Assembly (NCBI RefSeq): GCF_001542405.1
Contig: NZ_LNCD01000083.1
Span: 108,897 to 172,896 of the forward strand
Length of the DNA stretch: 64,000 nucleotides
Reading direction: 5' to 3'
DNA from: Rhizobium altiplani
GTDB taxonomy: Bacteria > Pseudomonadota > Alphaproteobacteria > Rhizobiales > Rhizobiaceae
Positions within the stretch are counted from its first letter, which is position 1. The number at the start of each line of letters is the position of its first letter. Below the pieces are notes generated by a model that made no database searches, was not told the DNA's origin, and saw only the letters and a list, made by a program, of their open reading frames with translations. Positions 52,862 to 60,740 of this stretch are shown piece after piece. A program made the position numbers and the translations under genes.

Positions 52862-53677
52862 TCAATATTGTTCGGGTGCCCTGAAATACGCGCGGGGAGC
52901 GGCTCCCATCGTCCGCCTGAACATCGTGGTGAAGGCGGCGACGCTGTCGTAGCCAAGGTCGAGGGCAACGGCTGTAACCGCCTCCCCGGCTGCGAGGCGG
53001 GGCAAGGCGGTGAACACCGCCGCCTGCTGCCGCCAGGTTGAGAGACTGATACCCGTTTCCTTGCGAAAGAACCGAGTAAAGGCGCGCCGGCTCATGGCAA
53101 GCCGCTCCGCCCAATCGTCGATGACCAGCCTTGCACTCGGACTTTCCATGAAGCCGCGGCAGAGCGTCGCCAGGCGCGTATCTGAGGGGAACGGCAATCC
53201 CAACGGCCGGTCGGGAAGCCGCAAGACCTCCTCGAGCAGCAGCGCCATGATGAGATCCCGTCTGCCGCTCTTGGCCTCGGGCGGCGCAACAGCCTCGGTA
53301 ATCAACGCTCTGGCAAGATCAGTCAGCGCCACGACGCGGATGGCCGTCGGTGGATCGGCCAAGGCCTGGGGCGAGACATAGGCCGAAAGCATCGCAACAT
53401 CGCCGAGCATGTCGACGGTGTGGACAAGTCCTGCCGGTATCCACAACGCATGCTGCGGCGGCACCATCCAGCGCCCCAGTATCGACGACACCATAAGCAC
53501 GCCGGACCGAGCATAGACGAACTGTGCACGGCTGTGACTATGGGGTTCCACATGGTAGCCGGCCGGATATTCCGAGGGGATGGCATAGACCGGCTCTGAG
53601 GCTGCCTCGATGGCAGCAAGACGCTCCACATGGAGCTTGGCCAACTCACTCGTCGCCAGGCTTTGCTTGGATTTCAT
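52862..53677 (-). CDS. AraC-family regulator with cupin-like sensor domain
   Basis: A 271-residue regulator. The N-terminal half is an AraC-type cupin (YPAGYHVEPHSHSRAQFVYARSG split here; key HSHSRAQF and PQHALWIPAGLVH). The C-terminal AraC domain has WAERLAMSRRAFTRFF and AVALDLGYDSVAAFTTMFRR. It starts at ATG 53677; 13 upstream codons are not family-like. It is divergent from the Fsr-type exporter gene across 96 bases that contain an inverted repeat, so it probably controls the exporter. Confidence 0.9.
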   Translation of the reverse strand: MKSKQSLATSELAKLHVERLAAIEAASEPVYAIPSEYPAGYHVEPHSHSRAQFVYARSGVLMVSSILGRWMVPPQHALWIPAGLVHTVDMLGDVAMLSAYVSPQALADPPTAIRVVALTDLARALITEAVAPPEAKSGRRDLIMALLLEEVLRLPDRPLGLPFPSDTRLATLCRGFMESPSARLVIDDWAERLAMSRRAFTRFFRKETGISLSTWRQQAAVFTALPRLAAGEAVTAVALDLGYDSVAAFTTMFRRTMGAAPRAYFRAPEQY

Positions 53678-53680
53678 CAA

Positions 53681-53713
53681 TTTTGGCCCACTTGCGAAAT
53701 AGCAAGACCAAAA
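53681..53713. promoter_or_regulatory. Interrupted inverted repeat between araC-type gene and exporter
   Basis: TTTTGG (53681-53686) pairs with CCAAAA (53708-53713), and CTTGC (53691-53695) pairs with GCAAG (53702-53706), all centred on the same point. It starts just upstream of the AraC-type start codon (53677) and about 60 bases before the exporter start. A site for the AraC protein that represses its own gene is likely. Confidence 0.5.
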
Positions 53714-53773
53714 CACGAAAGCGGGACGACCACAAGTCGGTTATTCCAAAGCCTCGTAGGACGGAGCAGAATC

Positions 53774-55000
53774 GTGACAGACAGCGCAATGACGGCAGAG
53801 AGGCACTCTGCGGAACAGACGGTTTTCGGCATTATCATGGCGGTAAGCTTCTGCCATCTTCTCAACGATACCATGCAGTCGCTGATCCCCGCGCTCTATC
53901 CGATGATCAAGGACGGCTACGGCCTCGACTTCACGCAGATCGGCTTCCTCGGCCTCGTGTTCCAGGTCACCGCGTCGCTCCTGCAGCCGCTGATCGGCAT
54001 TTACACCGACAAACGCCCGTTGCCTTACTCATTGTCTGTCGGCATGGGCTTCACGCTGATCGGCCTGGTGCTGCTCGCATATGCGCACGCCTATTGGGTC
54101 TTGCTCATCGGCGCGGGTGTCGTCGGCCTCGGCTCCGCCGTGTTCCATCCGGAATCCTCGCGCGTTGCCCGGCTGGCATCAGGCGGACGCCATGGCCTTG
54201 CCCAGTCACTGTTCCAGGTTGGCGGCAACTTCGGCTCGGCGATAGGTCCGCTTCTGGCCGCCTTCATCGTACTACCGCGGGGCCAGCATAGCGTTGCATG
54301 GTTCTCGCTCGCAGCTCTGACCGGCATGATCGTCCTGTGGCGCGTCGGCGTCTGGTACGCCGATCACCGCAAGAATAACGCCGGTCGCAAGGCGGCAGCA
54401 CCCGCCGTCCATCTCCCACGCAACAAGGTCATTGCGGCGATCGGTGTCCTGGCACTGCTAGTGTTCTCGAAATACGTCTACATGACGAGCCTTTCTAGCT
54501 ACTACACTTTCTATATGATCGAACGCTTCGGAGTGTCGGTGCAGCACGCGCAGATTCTGCTGTTCGTATTCCTCGGCGCCGTGGCCATCGGCACCGTCGC
54601 CGGCGGCCCTGTCGTCGACTGGTTCGGCACCAAGTTCGTCATTTGGTTCTCGATCCTCGGCGCCCTGCCCTTCACCCTTGCCCTGCCTTATGCCGACTAC
54701 AACTGGACGGTCTTCCTGACCTTCCTGATCGGCATCATCCTGGCCTCTGCCTTCTCGGCCATCGTCGTCTTTGCGCAGGAGCTGGTTCCGGGTCGTGTCG
54801 GCATGATTGCCGGCCTGTTCTTCGGCTTTGCCTTCGGTATCGGCGGCATTGGCGCAGCAGGCCTCGGCATGGTGGCCGACCACATGGGCATCGAGTTCGT
54901 CTACAAAATCTGCTCGTATTTACCGCTGCTCGGCCTGTTGACCATCTTCCTGCCGGACATCGGCAAGGGCCGCCGCCACACCACGAAAGCGGGCAAGTAA
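53774..55000 (+). CDS. Fsr-type MFS exporter (fosmidomycin resistance family)
   Basis: A 408-residue transporter with 12 membrane segments of the Fsr family. SFCHLLNDTMQSLIPALYPM in the first helix and GGRHGLAQSLFQVGGNFGSA in the fifth region are hallmark text; HPESSRVAR is the conserved inter-helix motif. Members export fosmidomycin or related small anions. The GTG start at 53774 has GGAGC six bases upstream; the ATG at 53789 has no site. A strong terminator follows after 175 bases, with a group II intron remnant in between. Confidence 0.88.
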   Translation: MTDSAMTAERHSAEQTVFGIIMAVSFCHLLNDTMQSLIPALYPMIKDGYGLDFTQIGFLGLVFQVTASLLQPLIGIYTDKRPLPYSLSVGMGFTLIGLVLLAYAHAYWVLLIGAGVVGLGSAVFHPESSRVARLASGGRHGLAQSLFQVGGNFGSAIGPLLAAFIVLPRGQHSVAWFSLAALTGMIVLWRVGVWYADHRKNNAGRKAAAPAVHLPRNKVIAAIGVLALLVFSKYVYMTSLSSYYTFYMIERFGVSVQHAQILLFVFLGAVAIGTVAGGPVVDWFGTKFVIWFSILGALPFTLALPYADYNWTVFLTFLIGIILASAFSAIVVFAQELVPGRVGMIAGLFFGFAFGIGGIGAAGLGMVADHMGIEFVYKICSYLPLLGLLTIFLPDIGKGRRHTTKAGK

Positions 55001-55017
55001 GCGAACACCCGCAGGAT

Positions 55018-55145
55018 TACCAATCGGCATAGGGGGCGATCGATGTGATCGCACCCCTGCCACACCACCCGGCATGCGGGTCCGCACCGGGCGGTTCGAG
55101 AGATTGAGGTTAGGCGAGCCTGGGCATTCCAAGTTGGTCAGCCCA
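55018..55145 (-). mobile_element. Remnant of a group II intron 3' end (domains V-VI)
   Basis: On the minus strand a hairpin of the domain V type starts GAACCGCCCGGTGCGGACCC and returns CGCATGCCGGGTGGTGTGG (about 55060-55098). A second stem, AGGGG...CCCCT with an unpaired A near its 3' side (about 55030-55058), fits domain VI, then TGCCGATT. The upstream minus-strand frame gives the NLSNRPVRTRMPGG string that often appears in databases from such intron ends. Nothing of the reverse transcriptase ORF remains, so the element is dead. The identification is from recalled patterns, not a search. Confidence 0.6.
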
Positions 55146-55175
55146 TCATGCGCCCATGCTGGGCGCACAACGACA

Positions 55176-55204
55176 AGGGCCGAGATCACCATCTCGGCCC
55201 TTTT
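55176..55204 (+). terminator. Rho-independent terminator downstream of the Fsr-type exporter
   Basis: GGGCCGAGAT and ATCTCGGCCC form a perfect stem with a CACC loop, flanked by AA on the 5' side and TTTT on the 3' side. Another small hairpin, GCGCCC/GGGCGC, lies at 55150-55166. It probably ends the exporter transcript, now separated from the gene by the intron remnant. Confidence 0.85.
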
Positions 55205-55369
55205 CAGCCTTCGGCAGCTGGCGTGTACCTAAACCCTGTCGCACTCAGTCTGCAGTGGTTGGCACTTGCTGGATTGCGTGCTTTCCAACCCGAAAACTTT
55301 CGATTCGCACGGCAAAAAGATGCAGTGCCTGGCGATTGCGTTGACTCTGCGCACCCTCGATTGTACCGA

Positions 55370-55398
55370 TTGACATACTGTTTACCGATCGGTACAGC
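55370..55398 (+). promoter_or_regulatory. Promoter with TetR-type palindrome between -35 and -10
   Basis: TTGACA (55370-55375) is followed after 17 bases by TACAGC (55393-55398). The spacer and -10 edge contain the perfect palindrome TACCGATCGGTA (55383-55394), and a half-site GTACCGAT lies just upstream at 55363-55370. A repressor bound here would block RNA polymerase. The TetR gene two positions downstream is the natural candidate. Confidence 0.65.
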
Positions 55399-55422
55399 AA
55401 CGAACACTAGGAGATCGAAACC

Positions 55423-55896
55423 ATGCCTGAACACCGCCCACCACTCCCTCCCTTCACCCGCGAAACCGCGGCTGCCAAAGTCCGAGGCGCAGAGGATGGA
55501 TGGAACAGTTGCGATCCCGGCAGGGTGTCACTCGCCTATACCGTTGACAGTTACTGGCGCAATCGCGCGGAATTTGTCCAAGGGCGGGAAAAGATCGTCG
55601 AGTTCCTGACCAGGAAATGGCGCAAGGAACTCGAGTATCGGCTGATCAAGGAACTGTGGGCCCACGACGGCGACCGCATCGCGGTTCGCTTCGCCTACGA
55701 ATACCGCGACGACTCCGGGAACTGGTATCGGGCATACGGCAACGAGAACTGGGAGTTCGACGCGAGCGGCCTGATGCACCACCGCTATGCTTGCATCAAC
55801 GATATGCCCATCAAGGAATCCGAACGCAAGTTTTTCTGGGATCGGTCCGGCCCCAGGCCTGCTGACCACCCAAGCCTTTCTGAATTGGGACTGTAA
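55423..55896 (+). CDS. DUF1348 family SnoaL-like protein
   Basis: A 157-residue protein of the DUF1348 family (NTF2 fold). It has FTRETAAAKVRGAEDGWNSC, VDSYWRNRAEFVQGRE, FLTRKWRKELEYRLIKELW and the end region ESERKFFWDRSGPRPADHP. These proteins are common, highly conserved and of unknown function. AGGAG lies nine bases before ATG 55423. It is the first gene of a three-gene run with a TetR and a short AraC regulator, probably repressed through the palindrome in its promoter. Confidence 0.92.
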   Translation: MPEHRPPLPPFTRETAAAKVRGAEDGWNSCDPGRVSLAYTVDSYWRNRAEFVQGREKIVEFLTRKWRKELEYRLIKELWAHDGDRIAVRFAYEYRDDSGNWYRAYGNENWEFDASGLMHHRYACINDMPIKESERKFFWDRSGPRPADHPSLSELGL

Positions 55897-55899
55897 CAC

Positions 55900-56481
55900 A
55901 TGCCAAAGATCGTCGCCGAGCGCACCGACGCAATCCCATCCCTGGCCGAAGTCTTTCGGGAGTATGGCTTCGAGGGCGCAAGTCTTTCAACCATCACGGA
56001 AAAAACAGGACTCGGAAAGGGAAGCCTCTATCACTTCTTTCCCGGCGGAAAGGAAGAGATGGCCATAGCCGTGCTCGGCGAGATCGACGAATGGTTCGTG
56101 ACACAGGTTTTCGAACCGTTACGGAACGCGGATGATCCGCGCTCCGCTATCTCCGACATGTTTCGCTCTGTTTCCCGGTATTTTCGCTCCGGCAGCCGAG
56201 TGTGCCTCGTTGGTGCGTTCGCACTCGATAATGTCCGCAACCGGTTCAGCGCTCAGGTCAGGGACTACTTCGCCGAATGGCATAGCGCGCTTGCCTCAGC
56301 TCTCACGCGAGCCGGATGCCTCGAGCCGGATGCCGCCGCGCTGGCCGAGGAGACCGTCGTTGCCGTTCAGGGAGCCCTCGTGGTCGCCAGAGCACTCGAC
56401 GAGCCTGAGGTTTTCGAACGGACCCTTCAGCGGGTCCAGTCCCGACTTTTTGCCGCGACCAGTGGAGAGAAGCAGAGATGA
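55900..56481 (+). CDS. TetR-family repressor
   Basis: A 193-residue regulator. The N-terminal helix-turn-helix (about 10-55) reads VFREYGFEGASLSTITEKTG then LGKGSLYHFFPGGKEEM, the classic YHFF ending. The rest (EWFVTQVFEPLRNADDP ...) is the all-helical ligand-binding half of the YxaF/LmrA type. It begins three bases after the DUF1348 stop and overlaps the AraC-type start by ATGA. It probably represses the promoter at 55370-55398 and thereby its own synthesis. The inducer is unknown. Confidence 0.92.
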   Translation: MPKIVAERTDAIPSLAEVFREYGFEGASLSTITEKTGLGKGSLYHFFPGGKEEMAIAVLGEIDEWFVTQVFEPLRNADDPRSAISDMFRSVSRYFRSGSRVCLVGAFALDNVRNRFSAQVRDYFAEWHSALASALTRAGCLEPDAAALAEETVVAVQGALVVARALDEPEVFERTLQRVQSRLFAATSGEKQR

Positions 56482-56831
56482 AGAAGCACCGGAATAATTC
56501 CGTCATCCTCGCACCCTGGCGGGTTAAGCGCGCCGTGGATTTCATCGAACTCAACCTGGCGACCTCGCTTCGGCTCGCGGACATCGCGCACGCAGCGGGG
56601 CTCAGTCCAATGCACTTCGCAGCAGGGTTCCGGTCGGCGACGGGCTTCAGTCCACACGCCTATCTGCAGGAACGTCGGATAGAACGCGCGAAAGCGAAGC
56701 TGATCAGCGATGGCCTGAGCATCGATGAAATCGCGATCGACGTCGGATTTCGATCGCGGACCCATTTCATCACAGTGTTCCGACGCCAAACGGGGCATCC
56801 TCCGGCACGCTGGCGGCGTTGCAGCGTTTAA
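56478..56831 (+). CDS. Stand-alone AraC DNA-binding domain protein (SoxS-like size)
   Basis: A 117-residue protein that is only an AraC double helix-turn-helix: LRLADIAHAAGLSPMHFAAGF and LSIDEIAIDVGFRSRTHFITVF, with the linking helix between. No sensor domain is present, as in SoxS and MarA, so its activity would be set by its amount. Its ATG overlaps the TetR stop, so the amount would be controlled by the TetR repressor. It ends almost against the convergent SDR gene (2-base gap). Confidence 0.88.
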   Translation: MKKHRNNSVILAPWRVKRAVDFIELNLATSLRLADIAHAAGLSPMHFAAGFRSATGFSPHAYLQERRIERAKAKLISDGLSIDEIAIDVGFRSRTHFITVFRRQTGHPPARWRRCSV

Positions 56832-56832
56832 T

Positions 56833-57600
56833 TTAGATAGCGGTGAAGCCGTTGTCGACGAAGAGATGCGCGCCATTGACGAACATCGACTCGTCGCTAG
56901 CGAGATAGAGCGCGGCGCGTGCCACGTCCTCGGGTTCGCCGATCCGTCCCTGCTGGGCGGCAATAGCCGCGTCCGACACATCGACGCCGAGTGCCTGCAA
57001 TTCGCTGACCTCGCGCAATCCGTGCGGCGTGCGGATGAAGCCGGGGCAGACGGCGTTGCAGCGGATGTTGCGATCCCTGAATTCGACCCCGATCGCACGA
57101 GCAAACATATGCACCGCGCCCTTCGTCGTGTCGTAGAGCACTTCCATCGGCGTTGCGGCCACGGCCGAGATTGATGACGTGCAGACGATGGAACCACCGC
57201 CCGCGGCGATCATCCCCGGCAGGACCGCCCGCGTCATCAGGAACATCGATCGCACGTTGACCGCGTGCAGCCACTCCCACTCCTCGAGCGTGGTCTCCAG
57301 GAACGGCTTGATGACGATAGTGCCGGCGTGATTGAAGAGCACGGTGACGGCGCCGAACCTATCCTCCACACCCCTGACGGCCGCGACGACGGCGGCCTCC
57401 TCCGACACGTCGGCGACCCAGTAGTCGGCGACATGACCCGCGGAACAAATCTCCTCCGCCGTTTGCCGTGCTGCCGCTTCATTCCGGTCAACGATCGCTA
57501 CCCTGGCGCCCTCGGCAGCAAAGAGGCGCGAGGCCGCTCCGCCCATGCCCGTCGCGCCGCCTGAAATAATTGCAATCTTCCCCTTCAGCCGGTCGACCAT
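56833..57600 (-). CDS. Short-chain dehydrogenase/reductase (SDR)
   Basis: A 255-residue classical SDR. The nucleotide site is IISGGATGMGGAASRLFA (GxxxGxG), followed by VAIVDRNE, an acidic end that favours NAD(H). The NNAG motif is NHAG. The catalytic set is Ser in CTSSISAV with YDTTK for Tyr/Lys. VCPGFIRTPHG is the expected C-terminal motif. The substrate is unknown. I use ATG 57600 (MVDRLKGKIAI) over an earlier in-frame start at 57636. It is convergent with the TetR/AraC run and may be one of its targets. Confidence 0.92.
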   Translation of the reverse strand: MVDRLKGKIAIISGGATGMGGAASRLFAAEGARVAIVDRNEAAARQTAEEICSAGHVADYWVADVSEEAAVVAAVRGVEDRFGAVTVLFNHAGTIVIKPFLETTLEEWEWLHAVNVRSMFLMTRAVLPGMIAAGGGSIVCTSSISAVAATPMEVLYDTTKGAVHMFARAIGVEFRDRNIRCNAVCPGFIRTPHGLREVSELQALGVDVSDAAIAAQQGRIGEPEDVARAALYLASDESMFVNGAHLFVDNGFTAI

Positions 57601-58003
57601 GACCCCAATCCCCTTGCTCCCGTTGTTCGCCGTCACTCACTCATCGTCGAGTGGGCGTCTGCCGATGCAGTGTTGAAGAGAGTCCCGGTCAATGTCCAGA
57701 CGCACCTGCGTCGCCCGGTAACCTTACCAAATAACCAACAAAACAGCTTTCGGTTGTCTCAACACGCAACACCGGGCATGTGTGTTTCCAGCGGCTCACC
57801 ATCAGCCGCGGTCCGGAAGGGGTCCGGATCGATAGAGCCCGCCCCCGAGGGGCCTGGGGCGGGCTTCCCAACTCTTACAAAGACACACGTGTCTGTGACA
57901 ACCTACTAGGCGGGCTTGCGCCTTACTGATTTGGCGCCGCCGACGCTCCACGCAGGACGTCGGCAGCTTGGCACACGCTAAAGCTGCTCGGCCTTGTGGC
58001 CCG
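57601..58003. other. Non-coding region with a strong GC hairpin
   Basis: About 400 bases between the SDR and glycerate kinase genes, both minus strand. The hairpin AGCCCGCCCC/GGGGCGGGCT (57836-57865, 10-bp perfect stem, 10-base loop) is probably a terminator for the glycerate kinase transcript, though no long T-run follows. ACACACGTGT-like text at 57893 is a weak palindrome. No small gene is seen. Confidence 0.5.
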
Positions 58004-59263
58004 CTATTCTACAAGAAAAGCGCGGAAATCATTCACGTTGGTACCTGTCGGTCCCGGAACAAACAGATCGCCCGCGAGGTTGAAGGCCGACCACGCATCA
58101 TGGCCCGCCAGGAACGCGCGCGCATCGCCGCCGGCGCTCCTGATCCGCGCCACCGTCCCGCCGTCACAGAAGGCGCCAGCATTGTCTTCGGAGCCGTCGA
58201 TACCGTCGGTATCAGCGGCCATCGCTACAACGCCATCGACTCCTTGTAGATCGATCGCCGCCGAGAGGAGAAGCTCGGAATTTCGCCCGCCCTTGCCATA
58301 TGTTCCGGTTCCGATGCTGACCGTAGTCTCCCCGCCCGAAAGCAGCACGAGAGGCTTTGGAGCCGGCGGTCTCGTCAAAAACTCCCGAGCAAGCGCCGCA
58401 TGCATCCGGCCGATATCCTTCGCCTCCCCCTCGATCGAATCCGAAAGGATGAGGGGTTGCACGCAGAGAGATCTTGCCCGATCGGCAGCCGCCTCCAGGG
58501 ACACCCGCGCCGAGGCGATCACATGCACTTCGTTGTTGGCGAAGACGCGGTCACCGGCACTTGGCGCTCTGGTATTGCGGATACAATCGATCACGCGCGC
58601 CGGGAGATCGATCCGGTAGTCCCGGATCACTCGCAGCGCCTCCTCCGCATCGCTGCTGTCGGGAACCGTCGGCCCCGACGCAACGAAGGCCGGATTGTCG
58701 CCCGGAACATCGGAGACGACGAGGCTGACGACCTTTGCCGGATGGGCAAGTGCGGCAAGCCGTCCCCCCTTGATGCGGGAGAAATGCTTCCGCACCACAT
58801 TCATCCCGGAGATCGGCGCGCCCGACGCCAGCAGCGCTTCGTTCAACGCGCTCTCGTCGGTGAGGGTGAAACCGGTCGGCGGGGCCGGCAGCAAGGCCGA
58901 GCCGCCGCCGGATATCAGTGCGATCACCAGATCATCACACGTCAGCCCATGCAGATGGTTCATCAGCGCCTCGGCGGCGATAAGACCGGCTCTGTCTGGG
59001 ACCGGATGAGCCGCCTGGAGAATCTTCGTCGATCGGCACTCTGCGATTGGCCCATGCCTGGCAACAACGAGACCTTCGAAGGGATGAGACCAAGCGCGTT
59101 CGAACGCGGCCGCCATCTGGCTTGCGGCCTTCCCTGCCCCAACAACGATTGTCCTGCCTTTCGGCGGATCCGGAAGATGGCGAACCAGGGCCTCGTAAGG
59201 ATCGGCGGCCTTGACGGCTTCGTGAAACAGGGTTTGCAGGAAAGCTCGTGGATCGGAAATCAA
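58004..59263 (-). CDS. Glycerate 2-kinase (MOFRL family, GckA/TtuD-type)
   Basis: A 419-residue enzyme phosphorylating D-glycerate at C2, also annotated as putative hydroxypyruvate reductase TtuD in older records. Family text: IVVGAGKAASQMAAAFE near residue 40, LISGGGSALLPAP near 115, GMNVVRKHFSRIKGGRLA, and the C-terminal LSGGETTVSIGTGTYGKGGRNSEL with AADTDGIDGSEDNAGAF. The start codon is TTG 59263, supported by GGAG six bases upstream; no in-frame ATG lies nearby. It stands alone, with non-coding DNA on both sides. Confidence 0.93.
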   Translation of the reverse strand: MISDPRAFLQTLFHEAVKAADPYEALVRHLPDPPKGRTIVVGAGKAASQMAAAFERAWSHPFEGLVVARHGPIAECRSTKILQAAHPVPDRAGLIAAEALMNHLHGLTCDDLVIALISGGGSALLPAPPTGFTLTDESALNEALLASGAPISGMNVVRKHFSRIKGGRLAALAHPAKVVSLVVSDVPGDNPAFVASGPTVPDSSDAEEALRVIRDYRIDLPARVIDCIRNTRAPSAGDRVFANNEVHVIASARVSLEAAADRARSLCVQPLILSDSIEGEAKDIGRMHAALAREFLTRPPAPKPLVLLSGGETTVSIGTGTYGKGGRNSELLLSAAIDLQGVDGVVAMAADTDGIDGSEDNAGAFCDGGTVARIRSAGGDARAFLAGHDAWSAFNLAGDLFVPGPTGTNVNDFRAFLVE

Positions 59264-59620
59264 ACCCTACTCCATTTTCAAAGTTCGCAGTCCGAACACT
59301 GGCGGGCGATTGCCATGCCCTCGGGCGCGTTTCATTTGCGCTCGTGAGCGAGGATCGCGGCAGGCAACGGCGGAAGTCTCCGGATAAGGTCGGAGCCTCG
59401 TTCGCCAACCATGATGGTCGGTGCGTTGTTGTACGATGGAATTCGCGGCATGACCAACGAATCACGCACGCGAAGCCTCTAGACCATGGACCCTGGAATC
59501 GAGACCGACAACAGCTTCCGGTCCGATCCCTTCTCACGCGTACCGACGGATGCTGGTCTGTCTTGGCACTCGCGCAGCCCCACATCCGAGCTGTTCATGT
59601 TTGGAATCCTGGCTCCTGGT
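59264..59620. other. Non-coding or decayed stretch between sugar ATPase and glycerate kinase
   Basis: About 357 bases. On the minus strand one frame near 59336-59480 reads like coding text (DSLVMPRIPSYNN then APTIMVGERGSDL) but lacks a start and ends in a stop, so it may be a gene fragment. No promoter or repeat is clear. It should hold the glycerate kinase promoter. Confidence 0.35.
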
Positions 59621-60736
59621 TTAAGCGATGCGGGTTTGGCTTTGCGGATCGAAGAACACGGCCTTGTCGAGGTTGAAGGCGAGGCGGGCGTGCTGGCCGG
59701 CCTGGATGCGGGCGTCGGCCCTGAGCCGCGCCACGACCTCCTTGCCGCCGAGCTTGGTGACCGCGAAGGTGTCGGATCCGGCCGGTTCCACCACCTCGAT
59801 CAGGCAGTCGCTTTCGGCCAGCGCCTTGGCGTTGCGGTCCGCACCGTCAGGATCGGTCAGCGCCTCGGGGCGGATGCCGAAGACGATCTCGCGGCCGGTA
59901 TGCGCTTCGAGCGCGCCGTTGCCCGCCGTGACAGGCAGCCGGATCGGCTCGCCCTGCGGACGTGAAAGCGACACGGTCAGGCCGGACGCCCCCTTCTCGA
60001 TCGTCCCCGCGAGGAGGTTCATCGCCGGCGAGCCCATGAAGTCGGCGACGAACATGTTGGCCGGGTTGTTGTAGATCTCGGCCGGCGTGCCGAACTGCTG
60101 CACCTCGCCGTCGCGCATGACGGCGATCTTGGTGGCCAGCGTCATCGCCTCGATCTGGTCGTGGGTCACATAGACGATCGTCGTGCCGGTCGCCTGGTGC
60201 AGCCGCTTGATCTCGATGCGCATGTCGACGCGCAGCTTGGCGTCGAGGTTGGAGAGCGGTTCGTCGAACAGGAACAGCTTCGGGTCGCGCACCAGGGCGC
60301 GGCCCATGGCGACGCGCTGGCGCTGGCCGCCCGACAGCTGGCTCGGCTTGCGATTGAGCAGGTGGCCGATCTGCAGCACCTTGGCGACCTTGTCGATCGC
60401 CTTGTTGCGCTCCTCGACCGGCACGCCGCGCATCTCCATGCCGAAGGCGATGTTTCCGGCCACCGTCATGTTCGGGTAGAGCGCGTAGCTCTGGAACACC
60501 ATGGCGATGTCGCGCTTCGACGGATGCAGGTCGGCAATGCTGCGGCCATCGACGCGAATGTCGCCCTCGGTGATCGATTCCAGGCCGGCAATGGTGTTGA
60601 GCAAGGTCGACTTGCCGCAGCCGGACGGGCCGACGAGCACGAGGAAGCCGCCCTTTTCCAGGTCAAGGTTGATGCCCTTGAGGATCTCCAGCGAGCCGAA
60701 GCGCTTCTTGAGACCTGAGATTTCGAGGAAAGCCAT
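59621..60736 (-). CDS. Sugar ABC transporter ATPase (MalK/UgpC type)
   Basis: A 371-residue CUT1-family ATPase. Walker A LVGPSGCGKSTLL, Q-loop VFQSYALYPNMTV, signature LSGGQRQRVAMGRAL, Walker B LFLFDEPLSNLD and switch His in VYVTHDQIEAMTLA are all intact, in contrast to the glycerol ATPases. The C-terminal third carries TOBE domains (VFGIRPEALTDP). It is four bases downstream of the second permease and closes the sugar operon. The GC content and codon use are higher than the neighbouring DNA, typical of well-expressed transport genes. Confidence 0.95.
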   Translation of the reverse strand: MAFLEISGLKKRFGSLEILKGINLDLEKGGFLVLVGPSGCGKSTLLNTIAGLESITEGDIRVDGRSIADLHPSKRDIAMVFQSYALYPNMTVAGNIAFGMEMRGVPVEERNKAIDKVAKVLQIGHLLNRKPSQLSGGQRQRVAMGRALVRDPKLFLFDEPLSNLDAKLRVDMRIEIKRLHQATGTTIVYVTHDQIEAMTLATKIAVMRDGEVQQFGTPAEIYNNPANMFVADFMGSPAMNLLAGTIEKGASGLTVSLSRPQGEPIRLPVTAGNGALEAHTGREIVFGIRPEALTDPDGADRNAKALAESDCLIEVVEPAGSDTFAVTKLGGKEVVARLRADARIQAGQHARLAFNLDKAVFFDPQSQTRIA

Positions 60737-60740
60737 TGGA

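Noticed and set aside
59248..59965. Plus-strand frames between glycerate kinase and the sugar ATPase.
   Set aside because: No start sites or family features and they run into the ATPase gene on the opposite strand.
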